From Anaerovibrio slackiae (GTDB taxonomy: Bacteria; Bacillota; Negativicutes; Selenomonadales; Selenomonadaceae): a stretch of 64,000 nucleotides of DNA. The notes below the pieces were generated by a model, which saw nothing but the letters and a program-made list of their open reading frames with translations, ran no database searches and was not told the DNA's origin. Shown piece by piece: positions 27,146 to 34,299 of this stretch (position 1 is its first letter; each line of letters opens with the position of its first letter). A program made the position numbers and the translations under genes. Location: contig NZ_VUNR01000001.1 of assembly GCF_009695585.1 (NCBI RefSeq), forward strand, positions 143,699 to 207,698, written 5' to 3'.

Positions 27146-27239
27146 ATATGCATTTTTATCTTAATGTGGCAGAAGACTCCCTGCCTCTATAGGCGGGAGA
27201 TGAATGCCACGTCCACCGAATTTACGCAAGTAATTGAGG

Positions 27240-27268
27240 TGGACAATAGAACATAGTGGTGATATAAT
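27240..27268 (+). promoter_or_regulatory. Promoter in the IS left end driving tnpB
   Basis: TGGACA at 27240-27245, 17-bp spacer, TATAAT at 27263-27268 preceded by TGA. The same sequence is conserved in the second copy. Confidence 0.65.
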
Positions 27269-27292
27269 AGTAAGTGACAGGAGGTGAACGAT

Positions 27293-28402
27293 GTGTTACA
27301 GCAAAAAGGCTATCAGTATCGAATATATCCCACTAAACAACAGCAACAGCTAATCAATCAGACACTGGGATGCGCCAGGTTTGTGTATAACAGGTTTTTG
27401 AATATCCGTAAAGAAGCATGGACAAATTCAAAAACAAGCGTGACTTACAAGCAGACCAGCAAAATGCTGACCGAGTTAAAATGTGAGCCGGACTATGTAT
27501 GGCTGAATATGGTGGATAGTACCTCGCTGCAGCAGGCGTTAAAGGATTTGGATAAGGGGTTCAAAAACTTTTTTGCCAAAAAAGCAGGCTATCCGAGATA
27601 TAAATCAAAGCACAATCATTGTCTCAGCTATCGTTCCCAGTGCGTTAATAACAATATTGCAATCAAGAATGGCAAGCTGAAGCTTCCTAAAATAGGCCTG
27701 GTAAAAATAAAGCTTTCCAGGAATTTCACAGGCAGAATTTTGAATGTCACTGTGTCACGCAAGGCTACAGGCAAGTATTTTGTTTCCCTGTGTGTTGAGG
27801 AAGAAGTAGAAATTTTTCCTAATAATGGCGGAGAAATAGGTATAGATGTGGGCATTAAGGATTTCTACTCCGATTCTAATGGTGATGTTGCTGCTAATCC
27901 GAAAACCTTGAAGAAATACAGTAAAAAACTGGCAAGGGAGCAGCGAAAGCTTTCTCGCAAGGTCAAAGGCAGTAATAATCGCAATAAGCAGAGAATAATC
28001 GTTGCCAGGATACACGAAAAGATAGCAAATATCCGCAAGGATCATCTGAACAAAGTCTCCACTAAACTGGTCAAGGAAAACCAACTGATCGGTATAGAGG
28101 ACTTGCAGGTCAGGAATATGCTGAAAAACCATCAATTGGCACAAGCCATTTCTGATATATCATGGTCGGAGTTTTTCAGGATGCTTGAATACAAGGCAGT
28201 GCCCCATGGTTGCAGAGTGGTAAGGGTTCCTAGATTCTACCCAAGTTCTCAAACTTGCTGTAAATGCGGCTATCAGAATAAAGATACAAAAAATCTTGCT
28301 ATTCGTGCATGGGATTGTCCGGTATGCGGTCATCATCACGATAGAGATGTGAATGCAGCCAGGAATATTCTGGCTAAAGCAAAAGAAATAATATCTGCAT
28401 AA
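27293..28402 (+). CDS. tnpB: RNA-guided DNA endonuclease TnpB (IS605 OrfB)
   Basis: A 369-residue protein. The start is GTG 27293; the second copy of the element has ATG at the matching position, and AGGAGGTG lies 7 bp upstream. RuvC catalytic residues appear intact: Asp185 in GIDVGIKDF, Glu269 in GIEDLQ, and Asp350/Asp352 in HHDRDVNAARNI. A zinc ribbon CCKCG...CPVCG sits between the last two. TnpB binds an omega-RNA made from the right end of its element and cuts DNA next to a target-adjacent motif, helping the element persist. No frameshift or stop is seen, so the nuclease is probably active. Confidence 0.93.
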   Translation: MLQQKGYQYRIYPTKQQQQLINQTLGCARFVYNRFLNIRKEAWTNSKTSVTYKQTSKMLTELKCEPDYVWLNMVDSTSLQQALKDLDKGFKNFFAKKAGYPRYKSKHNHCLSYRSQCVNNNIAIKNGKLKLPKIGLVKIKLSRNFTGRILNVTVSRKATGKYFVSLCVEEEVEIFPNNGGEIGIDVGIKDFYSDSNGDVAANPKTLKKYSKKLAREQRKLSRKVKGSNNRNKQRIIVARIHEKIANIRKDHLNKVSTKLVKENQLIGIEDLQVRNMLKNHQLAQAISDISWSEFFRMLEYKAVPHGCRVVRVPRFYPSSQTCCKCGYQNKDTKNLAIRAWDCPVCGHHHDRDVNAARNILAKAKEIISA

Positions 28403-28549
28403 GCTTCAAAGCGTAAAAATACCGTAGGAATTACGGAAATTAACGCCCACGGAGAGTGTGTAAGTCCTTTTGCCAAGGCAGAAGGCTGTTCTCGTAGAAG
28501 TGGGAATCTCCCTCCTCAAACGCCTAGGCGTTAGGAGGGAGTAATTCAA
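28390..28549 (+). ncRNA. Predicted omega-RNA (right-end RNA) of the TnpB element
   Basis: By analogy with characterised TnpB systems, the RNA overlaps the 3' end of tnpB and extends to the element's right end. The ~145 nt after tnpB contain GAATT-ACGG pairings and finish in a stable hairpin (28508-28541). The guide would be the next ~16-20 nt of flanking DNA. The 5' boundary is a guess. Confidence 0.6.
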
Positions 28550-28718
28550 CAAAATCTGTTTGTGTGCTATTTAGATTATTTTTTGTTTCACTCAGGCTCA
28601 TGGCAATTCCTCCTTGCAGCTGATTGAGATTTTATGGAATAAAGATTATTTTATGAAATAAAGCTTAATGAGATTTACAGGATTTTCCAGTTTTACAGAT
28701 ATAAATGTATACTCGATT
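28403..28718. other. Intergenic stretch: IS right end plus remnant
   Basis: This gap holds the TnpB element's right end to about 28549, then ~170 bp of AT-rich DNA with the orphan minus-strand start. Three short ATTTTATGGAATAAAG-like iterations lie at 28628-28668. No further gene or RNA is seen. Confidence 0.6.
28524..28601 (-). pseudogene. Orphan 5' end of a gene cut by the IS right end
   Basis: On the minus strand AAGGAGGAATTGCCATG is a strong initiation site at 28601. It opens a frame, MSLSETKNNLNSTQTDF, that runs into the IS right end and stops at 28524 after 25 codons. About 17 codons are native. The frame does not continue as a recognisable protein on the far side of the element. I do not recognise the family. 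It would have been the gene after the truncated trans-sulfuration gene. Confidence 0.45.
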
Positions 28719-29543
28719 TTACTGGAATGCCTGCTGCAAATCGGCAATCAAATCCTCCGTTGCCTCAATGCCTACGGACAGGCGCAGCAGCCTGTCATCC
28801 AGCCCGGTGCGCTCCAGCAGGTATTTTGGCATGCATTCGTGTGTCTGGTAGAGAGGGTAGGTAATCAGGCTTTCTACGCCCCCCAGGCTTTCCGCAAAGG
28901 CAATCAGCTTCACCTTGCCCAGAATGCTCCTGGCGAGGTCGCTATCCCTGACCTTGAAGGAAATCATGGTGCCGCTGTGCACCACGATATCCGCCCCCAG
29001 TGTCAGGGGTTTCTGAAAATGAGGTGTCAGGAAGGTATTATCAACGACCAGCAGGGCAGCATGGATATGTGCCAGTTCAGCCAACGCCTTTATATCAGTA
29101 ATCAGCATCATAGGATTGGAAGGTGTTTCGATGAAAATTGCCCTGGTGGCAGGGCGGAGGCTGCGCTGCACAAGCTCTAAATTGGTGGTGTCGATGTATT
29201 CAAACTCAATGCCGTACTTGGCGAAAATTTCTCCCAGGCGGACAGTGCCGCCGTACAAATCCTCCGTCAGCAGGATGTGGTCTCCCGGCTTGAACAGCTG
29301 GAACACTGTATTGATGGCAGCCATGCCGGAGCTGAAGGCCCATGCCTTTTGGCCCTTTTCCAGGGCGGCGATGGTTTCCTCCAGGTTGTCCCGGGTAGGG
29401 TTGCCGCAGCGGCTATAGTCATAACCTGTACTCTGCTGAAAGCCTGGATGCCTGAAGGTGGCAGACTGATAAATCGGCTGGCTCAAGGCGCCGGTATAGT
29501 CTGCCTGCCTACAGCCATGAACCTCAATAGTAAAATCTTTCAT
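28719..29543 (-). CDS. Internally deleted cystathionine synthase/lyase-type PLP enzyme (probably inactive)
   Basis: This has clear homology to the Cys/Met metabolism PLP family (MetB/MetC/MccB), but is 274 residues instead of ~380-400. The N-terminal part is intact through YSRCGNPTR, FSSGMAAI, TEDLYGGT, ETPSNPMM and VVDNTF up to GADIVVHS. It then jumps directly to TMISFKV, and continues normally with AESLGGVESL, and ends at LSVGIEATEDL. About 105-110 residues are missing, including the SATK segment whose Lys binds PLP. The deletion is in frame, the ORF is open, and a consensus promoter precedes it, so a protein may still be made. Start ATG 29543 (6 bp after GGAAGGAAG) is preferred over 29549. 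Catalysis by the usual mechanism is not possible; treat as a degraded gene. Confidence 0.8.
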   Translation of the reverse strand: MKDFTIEVHGCRQADYTGALSQPIYQSATFRHPGFQQSTGYDYSRCGNPTRDNLEETIAALEKGQKAWAFSSGMAAINTVFQLFKPGDHILLTEDLYGGTVRLGEIFAKYGIEFEYIDTTNLELVQRSLRPATRAIFIETPSNPMMLITDIKALAELAHIHAALLVVDNTFLTPHFQKPLTLGADIVVHSGTMISFKVRDSDLARSILGKVKLIAFAESLGGVESLITYPLYQTHECMPKYLLERTGLDDRLLRLSVGIEATEDLIADLQQAFQ

Positions 29544-29618
29544 AAACATCTTCCTTCCTGTAAACTATAGCTGATACGATAAAGCATATAATACATATTT
29601 GGTAAATATGTTATGAAT

Positions 29619-29647
29619 ATTATAATAGCAGAAAGTGCTTCTGTCAA
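29619..29647 (-). promoter_or_regulatory. Consensus promoter of the truncated PLP-enzyme gene
   Basis: Read on the minus strand: TTGACA (29647-29642), a 17-bp spacer and TATAAT (29624-29619). Both hexamers are perfect. Confidence 0.85.
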
Positions 29648-29804
29648 TACAGTAGTGGAGAGGCTGGGAATATTTTTGTGCAATGGTTGTCTGTTCATCT
29701 GCCAATCAATGTATTACGCAATGTATTTTTGGGACAATAGAAAAGAGATGCCTTATTGCGTACCGCATGAGCTGTATGAAATGAGGCATCTCTTTAGTGC
29801 TATA

Positions 29805-29851
29805 AAAGTGCAGCTGTCGGAGAGTAATTAACTCTGGCAGCTGTGCTTATT
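29805..29851 (-). terminator. Terminator-like inverted repeat after thiM
   Basis: AGTGCAGCTG pairs imperfectly with CAGCTGTGCTT, with an inner GAGAGT/AACTC stem; on the minus strand it follows the thiM stop by about 10 bp and ends in an A/T-rich run. Confidence 0.6.
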
Positions 29852-29859
29852 TTTATGGA

Positions 29860-30735
29860 TTAATACTGAGTTATTTTGGCAGCTGCGGTCAAGTCCTCCG
29901 GGGTGAGGCTGTGAATGCTGTCCATCAGGTGCAGGTGGAAGCTGCCGGGGCCTTTTTCCGTATAGATGTGATGGATTTTCTCGGCGGCAATACCCAGAAG
30001 CAGGCAGGACAGCATGGCCGCCTCAAGGTCTGTTCTATTCGTGTGGCTGGCGGCAGCCAGGCAGGCACCTGCCAGCACGTTGGTCATGCAGCCGGTGCCG
30101 GTAATGGAAGCCAGTGCCTCCGTACCGTTCTGTATGGTGCAGGCGGCATGCTCCGACACCACCAGGTCCATAGGCCCCGTAGCCAGGAGAGTAGTATGGT
30201 ACTCCCTGGCTTTTTCCTTGAACAGTCTGATGTACTCAGGTGCATTCTCGGCTGTGGCCATTTCCCTGGCACCTGCCTCTACACCCATGCCGGGGGTAAC
30301 CGGCAGCCCCAGCAGGGTGCGCAGCTCCGAGATATTTCCCTTGATGATGGCCGGGGGATATTGGCTGATCAGCTTACGGGCGTAGTCAAGGCGCAGGCTG
30401 CTGCAGGCGATGCCCACCAGGTCGATGACGGCCGGAATGTGCAGCCGGTGTGCCGCCTGGCTGGCAATCCGCATGGACTCCATGCGGGCATCGGTGATAT
30501 TGCCCAGGTTCAGTGCCAATGCTTTGGCTATGGCAGTTATTTCAGCCACCTCCTTTGGGTGCTCGGCCATGATGGGACGGGCACCGATTGCCAGCAGGAT
30601 GTTGGCGCAGTCATTGATGGAGATGGGGTTGGTTATGCAGTGAATGAGGGGTGCCTGCTGCCGGATATAGCCCAGCAGCAGGGGGATTGCCTCCGTCAGC
30701 CTGCTTACATTTCTGTCCTTATTTGAGCCGTCCAT
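29860..30735 (-). CDS. thiM: Hydroxyethylthiazole kinase
   Basis: A 291-residue ribokinase-like enzyme that phosphorylates 4-methyl-5-(2-hydroxyethyl)thiazole in thiamine salvage. The family motifs are present: PLIHCITNPISINDCAN at the N-terminus, ALNLGNI, IKGNISEL, LATGPMDLVV and the ATP/anion-hole loop ITGTGCMT. Overlap of 17 bp with thiW upstream shows one transcript. The salvage pair thiW-thiM implies uptake of thiazole rather than de novo synthesis; no thiE or thiD is in the window. Confidence 0.95.
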   Translation of the reverse strand: MDGSNKDRNVSRLTEAIPLLLGYIRQQAPLIHCITNPISINDCANILLAIGARPIMAEHPKEVAEITAIAKALALNLGNITDARMESMRIASQAAHRLHIPAVIDLVGIACSSLRLDYARKLISQYPPAIIKGNISELRTLLGLPVTPGMGVEAGAREMATAENAPEYIRLFKEKAREYHTTLLATGPMDLVVSEHAACTIQNGTEALASITGTGCMTNVLAGACLAAASHTNRTDLEAAMLSCLLLGIAAEKIHHIYTEKGPGSFHLHLMDSIHSLTPEDLTAAAKITQY

Positions 30736-31249
30736 GTATATTTACTCCTAACTTTTGCTGGATATTTTTCAGGGCGCCGTTTTTCTGCAGCACTGTCAGC
30801 AGGATAAAGGCGATGGAGCCGCCGATGAGGGTTCCGGCAATAAAGGACGGCACATAGAACATCCAGGTGAGGCCGCTGCGCCCCCAGAGCAGTGCCATGA
30901 CAGGATAGGAGACGATGGCGCCGATGATGCCGGTACCGATGATTTCCCCCAGGCAGGCAAAGGCAATCTTTCCCTTGCTGGCGCGGTAAAGGATGCCGGA
31001 CAGGGCGGCGCCGAAGATGGCACCTGTCAGTGCCAGAGGCGGTATGCCCATCAAGGCCATGCGGATGATGCCGATGAGGAAGGCGCAGATAAAGGCTTCC
31101 AGAGGTCCCAGCATGACAGCGCAGGTGATGTTGATGAGATGAGCCATAGGGCACATGCCCTCCACCCTGAGAATAGGGGAAATGACAACGCCCAGGGCTA
31201 TCATCATGCCCATGAAGACCATGCGTAAAAGCTTTGTGTGTGAATTCAT
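30719..31249 (-). CDS. thiW: ThiW, thiazole-specific ECF transporter S component
   Basis: A 176-residue protein with five or six membrane helices and no soluble domain. LLRMVFMGMMIALGVVISP and the EGMCPMAHLINI segment fit the ThiW family, the substrate-binding subunit that captures hydroxyethylthiazole and works with a shared energy-coupling module encoded elsewhere. ATG 31249 is chosen because AAAGGAG lies 8 bp upstream; a GTG at 31258 is too close. Translationally coupled to thiM. Confidence 0.88.
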   Translation of the reverse strand: MNSHTKLLRMVFMGMMIALGVVISPILRVEGMCPMAHLINITCAVMLGPLEAFICAFLIGIIRMALMGIPPLALTGAIFGAALSGILYRASKGKIAFACLGEIIGTGIIGAIVSYPVMALLWGRSGLTWMFYVPSFIAGTLIGGSIAFILLTVLQKNGALKNIQQKLGVNIHGRLK

Positions 31250-31308
31250 AAATAGCACTCCTTTTCTGTTTTTACAGTACTTGCAGCACTTGTGGCAGTG
31301 CTAAAGTC

Positions 31309-31337
31309 AATATAGAGGATATGGCGCGGCTTGTCAA
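31309..31337 (-). promoter_or_regulatory. Promoter of thiW-thiM
   Basis: Minus-strand TTGACA (31337-31332), 17-bp spacer, TATATT (31314-31309). The ~55-nt leader has a short AGCACT...AGTGCT inverted repeat near the start site (31283-31301) but is too short for a TPP riboswitch and lacks its CUGAGA core. Confidence 0.75.
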
Positions 31338-31540
31338 GCCTATTGGCAGGTAACAAGGTACGACAACCGGGTTATGGGGAGCTTTCACAGCTGCTGAAAA
31401 GGCACTGCATAGCCAATTTAGAAATATTTTGTATACATAGCGAAAATAAAGAAAAAATATAGCCAAATCGTCTACAGTATGTTATAGTAGTAACTGTGAA
31501 AAACAGATATGCCTTAGAATTTTGCTTATGAGGTGATTGT

Positions 31541-32401
31541 ATGTTTAAAGAATTAGCTTACTACGATGGAAAGATTGGTACCCCTGACGAGGTGATGATT
31601 CCATTCAATGACCGTTCACATTTCTTTGGCGATGGCGTTTATGATGCCACTATCGGCGGCAATCATGTGGTGTACCTGCTGGAAGACCATCTGGACAGGT
31701 TCTATACCAGTGCCAATTATTTCGATATCAAGATTCCTATGGGCAAGCGGGAGCTGGGTGAGCTGCTCACCGACCTGTTGCGCCAGGTGGAGGGGGAAAC
31801 CCATTTCGTCTATTGGCAGGTAACCCGTGGCGTGGCATCTCGTAACCATGCTTATGGCAATGACATGCCGGGCAAGCTGTGGGTGTGGATTAAGCCGTCC
31901 AAGGCTGGCGATCCGAATGAAGAGCTGAAGCTGATCGTCCGTCCTGATACTCGCTTCCAGCATGGCAATGCCAAGACGCTGAACCTGCTGCCTGCTGTTA
32001 TGGGCACTGAGCTGGCTGTCCGTGCCGGTGCCGACGAGTGCGTGCTGCATCGTGACGGCCTTGTGACCGAGTGCTGCCACAGCAACATCCAGATTTTGAA
32101 GGATGGCATGCTGATTGCTCATCCTGATGACCAGTTTATTCTCCGGGGCATTGCCAAGACCCACATGATTGAGGCATGCCGCAGGCTGGGCATCACTGTA
32201 ATGGAGCGTCCTTTCAGCCTGGAGGAGATGTATGATGCAGACGAGGTTATCGTGACCGCTTCTTCCAGGATGTGCCAGCATGCCTGTGAGATTGAGGGCA
32301 GGAAGGTCGGCGGCAAGGACCCTGAGACATTGCACCGCATTGAGAAGGAAGTCATTCAGGAGTATCTTGACTATACCGGCAAGGCAACCCTGCTGGACTA
32401 A
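31541..32401 (+). CDS. dat: D-amino acid aminotransferase (class IV PLP enzyme)
   Basis: A 286-residue fold-type IV aminotransferase. FNDRSHFFGDGVYDA at the N-terminus, catalytic Lys in NAKTLNLLPAV, and the PLP-phosphate region TECCHSNIQIL fit D-alanine aminotransferase. It exchanges the amino group between D-alanine and 2-oxoglutarate, giving D-glutamate for peptidoglycan or consuming it. It ends with its own terminator, 160 bp before the pxp genes, whose last members appear to handle D-glutamate, so the two units may share a substrate. Confidence 0.88.
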   Translation: MFKELAYYDGKIGTPDEVMIPFNDRSHFFGDGVYDATIGGNHVVYLLEDHLDRFYTSANYFDIKIPMGKRELGELLTDLLRQVEGETHFVYWQVTRGVASRNHAYGNDMPGKLWVWIKPSKAGDPNEELKLIVRPDTRFQHGNAKTLNLLPAVMGTELAVRAGADECVLHRDGLVTECCHSNIQILKDGMLIAHPDDQFILRGIAKTHMIEACRRLGITVMERPFSLEEMYDADEVIVTASSRMCQHACEIEGRKVGGKDPETLHRIEKEVIQEYLDYTGKATLLD

Positions 32402-32425
32402 AAAGTAAATATTTTGGATTGGAAT

Positions 32426-32483
32426 GGGCCAATCAGCTGATATGAATAGCTTTCTGTCAGTTGATGGCCCTTTGTTGTTTTTT
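32426..32483 (+). terminator. Terminator after the D-amino acid aminotransferase gene
   Basis: GGGCCAATCAGCTGA (32426-32440) pairs with TCAGTTGATGGCCC (32457-32470), followed by TTTGTTGTTTTTT. Confidence 0.85.
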
Positions 32484-32563
32484 CGGGCAAAGTTTTTCAC
32501 AATGTATACAAAAAAATAAATGAATATATTTTTGATAAACTTCATAAATTTTGGAGGAAAATC

Positions 32564-33343
32564 ATGAGCTGTGTAAATTTTAGCTGTGTGGATTTGAACT
32601 GCGATTTGGGGGAGAGCTTCGGTGCCTATACCATGGGCATGGATGAGGCGGTGGTGCCTCATGTTACATCTATTAATGTGGCATGCGGCTATCATGCCGG
32701 TGACCCGCTGATTATGGAAAAGACCATGGCACTGGCAGCAAAATATGGCGTGGCTGTGGGAGCTCATCCCGGTTTTCCTGACTTGCTGGGCTTCGGGCGG
32801 CGGCCTATGACGGTGACGCCGGAGGAGGCCGGTGCCTATGTGAAATACCAGCTGGGAGCGTTGATGGCTTTTGCCAAAAGCCACGGCCTGAAGCTGCAGC
32901 ATGTAAAGCCCCACGGGGCACTGTACAACATGGCAGCCAAGGATGCAAAGCTGGCAAGGGGCATTGCCGAGGCGGTGGCCAGCGTGGATACGGGGATTTA
33001 TCTCATGGGGCTGGCCGGTTCCGTGATGCTAGAGGAAGCGGAGAAGGCAGGGCTGCCCGTCATCAGCGAGGTCTTTGCTGACCGGGCCTACAATGACGAT
33101 GGCTCCCTGGTAAACCGCAAGATTCTGGGCGCAGTTATCCACGATGGGGACGAGGCTGCGGCAAGGGCAGTAAAAATGGCCAAGGAAAACAAGGTGGTCA
33201 GCATTAATGGCAAGACCATAGATATCAAGGCAGACAGTATCTGCGTGCACGGGGACAATGGAGCGGCTATTGAGCTGGTGAAGAAAATCCGTGCTTCACT
33301 GGCGGCAGAAGGGATTGCCGTGCAAAACTTTCAGGCACAATAA
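32564..33343 (+). CDS. pxpA: 5-oxoprolinase subunit A (LamB/YcsF family)
   Basis: A 259-residue protein opening with [20 protein letters not shown], the family signature, followed by [22 protein letters not shown] and VKPHGALYN. PxpA with PxpB and PxpC hydrolyses 5-oxoproline (pyroglutamate) to glutamate with ATP. It opens an operon pxpA-pxpB-pxpC-DUF1445-DUF4392 on the plus strand. ATG behind TTTGGAGGAAAATC. Confidence 0.95.
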   Translation: MSCVNFSCVDLNCDLGESFGAYTMGMDEAVVPHVTSINVACGYHAGDPLIMEKTMALAAKYGVAVGAHPGFPDLLGFGRRPMTVTPEEAGAYVKYQLGALMAFAKSHGLKLQHVKPHGALYNMAAKDAKLARGIAEAVASVDTGIYLMGLAGSVMLEEAEKAGLPVISEVFADRAYNDDGSLVNRKILGAVIHDGDEAAARAVKMAKENKVVSINGKTIDIKADSICVHGDNGAAIELVKKIRASLAAEGIAVQNFQAQ

Positions 33344-33429
33344 GGCGGAATATGAGGTGGCAAGGCGCAATGCGATATAATATGGTGCGATGCCATAAAG
33401 TGCTATAACTGCAATATTGCGCAGGCTGT

Positions 33430-33461
33430 TGTTTGAGGTAAATAGTGTTTGAGATAAAGAG
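33430..33461 (+). repeat. Two 16-bp tandem units just before pxpB
   Basis: TGTTTGAGGTAAATAG (33430-33445) and TGTTTGAGATAAAGAG (33446-33461) differ at two positions; the second ends in the Shine-Dalgarno of pxpB. Confidence 0.8.
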
Positions 33462-33469
33462 GAAATGGG

Positions 33470-34198
33470 GTGACATGCTTGGCAGAGTCAGCTGTTCCTG
33501 CCGGGGTGCGCTTTCTGGTGCTGGGTGACAGCGCGGTTTCCGTGGAGTTCGGGCAGGAAATAAATATTGAAATCAATCGCAAGGTCATGGCACTGCAGAG
33601 CTGTGTGGAAATGGCAGCGGCAGAAGGGGAGCTTGAGGGAATTGTGGAGACGGTTCCTACATATTGTGCCCTGATGATCGTGTACAATCCGCTGGTGCTG
33701 GGCTATGATGAGCTGGTGGAGAAGCTCTCGGCTGTCATTGGCAGCATGAAGCTGGCGGATGCAGGGGAAAGGCAGGTCGTGGAAATCCCCGTGGTGTACG
33801 GTGGCGAGTACGGCCCTGACCTGGATGAGGTGGCAACGCAACACGGCATGACGGCAGAGGAAGTCATCCGGCTGCATGCTGCCCCCGAGTACCCTGTGTA
33901 TATGCTGGGGTTTGTGGCCGGTTTCCCCTATCTGGGCGGTATGGATGAAAGGCTGGCTACGCCTCGGAAGAAGTCGCCACGGCTGAAGATTGCCGCCGGC
34001 AGCGTGGGCATTGCCGGAGGGCAGACGGGGATTTATTCCGTGGAGTCACCGGGGGGCTGGCAGATTATTGGCCGCACGCCTTTGAAGCTATATGATGCGG
34101 CAAGTGAAAATCCCGTGCTGCTGTCAGCTGGCAGCTATGTGAAATTCAAGCCGATTTCTGAGGCTGAATACAAGGCGATAGCCAATGATAGTGAATAG
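33470..34198 (+). CDS. pxpB: 5-oxoprolinase subunit B (KipI family)
   Basis: A 242-residue protein. FLVLGDSAVSVEFGQEI at the start and MLGFVAGFPYLGGMDERLATPRK plus GIAGGQTGIYSVESPGGWQIIGRTP are typical of KipI/PxpB. It forms the catalytic complex with PxpC. GTG start with AAGAGG 7 bp upstream, provided by the second unit of a 16-bp tandem duplication. Bacillus KipI also inhibits kinase KinA, but the three-gene context here points to 5-oxoprolinase. Confidence 0.94.
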   Translation: MTCLAESAVPAGVRFLVLGDSAVSVEFGQEINIEINRKVMALQSCVEMAAAEGELEGIVETVPTYCALMIVYNPLVLGYDELVEKLSAVIGSMKLADAGERQVVEIPVVYGGEYGPDLDEVATQHGMTAEEVIRLHAAPEYPVYMLGFVAGFPYLGGMDERLATPRKKSPRLKIAAGSVGIAGGQTGIYSVESPGGWQIIGRTPLKLYDAASENPVLLSAGSYVKFKPISEAEYKAIANDSE

Positions 34199-34299
34199 TG
34201 TTGGTGAATTTTGGCGGATATTTTTATGTGTTAGTGAGCATTAATGTACGTCAATGAGTTTTGATGAATGTTTTTTGTGGAATTTCGGTGGGTGAGACG

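Larger units (their letters stand above)
27160..28549 (+). mobile_element. IS200/IS605-type element carrying tnpB only
   Basis: The left end has a nested hairpin (GTGGCA...TGCCAC enclosing CTCCCTGCC/GGCGGGAG) followed by a GTCCACC...GGTGGAC stem. The right end has a long hairpin at 28508-28541 (CTCCCTCCT/AGGAGGGAG and AACGCC/GGCGTT), then a TTCAAC-type end. There are no terminal inverted repeats or target duplication, as expected for this superfamily. No tnpA is present, so movement would need a transposase in trans. The left boundary is supported by the second copy at 63.81 kb: the two sequences agree from TTTTATC onward and differ before it. Confidence 0.85.
29550..29859. other. Intergenic stretch between two minus-strand genes
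   Basis: It holds the consensus promoter above and, at about 29805-29851, an imperfect inverted repeat (GTGCAGCTG...CAGCTGTGC with GAGAGT/AACTC inside) that would end the thiM transcript. A plus-strand frame at 29613-29831 has no Shine-Dalgarno or recognisable content. No riboswitch was recognised in the short leader. Confidence 0.6.

Noticed and set aside
28550..28601. Intact gene restored by excising the IS element
   Set aside because: Joining the flanks gives no recognisable protein and reads through the lepB terminator, so simple disruption of one gene is not shown.
29613..29831. Plus-strand frame of 72 codons
   Set aside because: No ribosome site, no recognisable motif, and it overlaps the minus-strand promoter and thiM terminator; likely chance.
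31616..32914. 432-codon minus-strand frame across dat and pxpA
   Set aside because: Spans two well-identified genes and a terminator on the other strand; no protein-like features.
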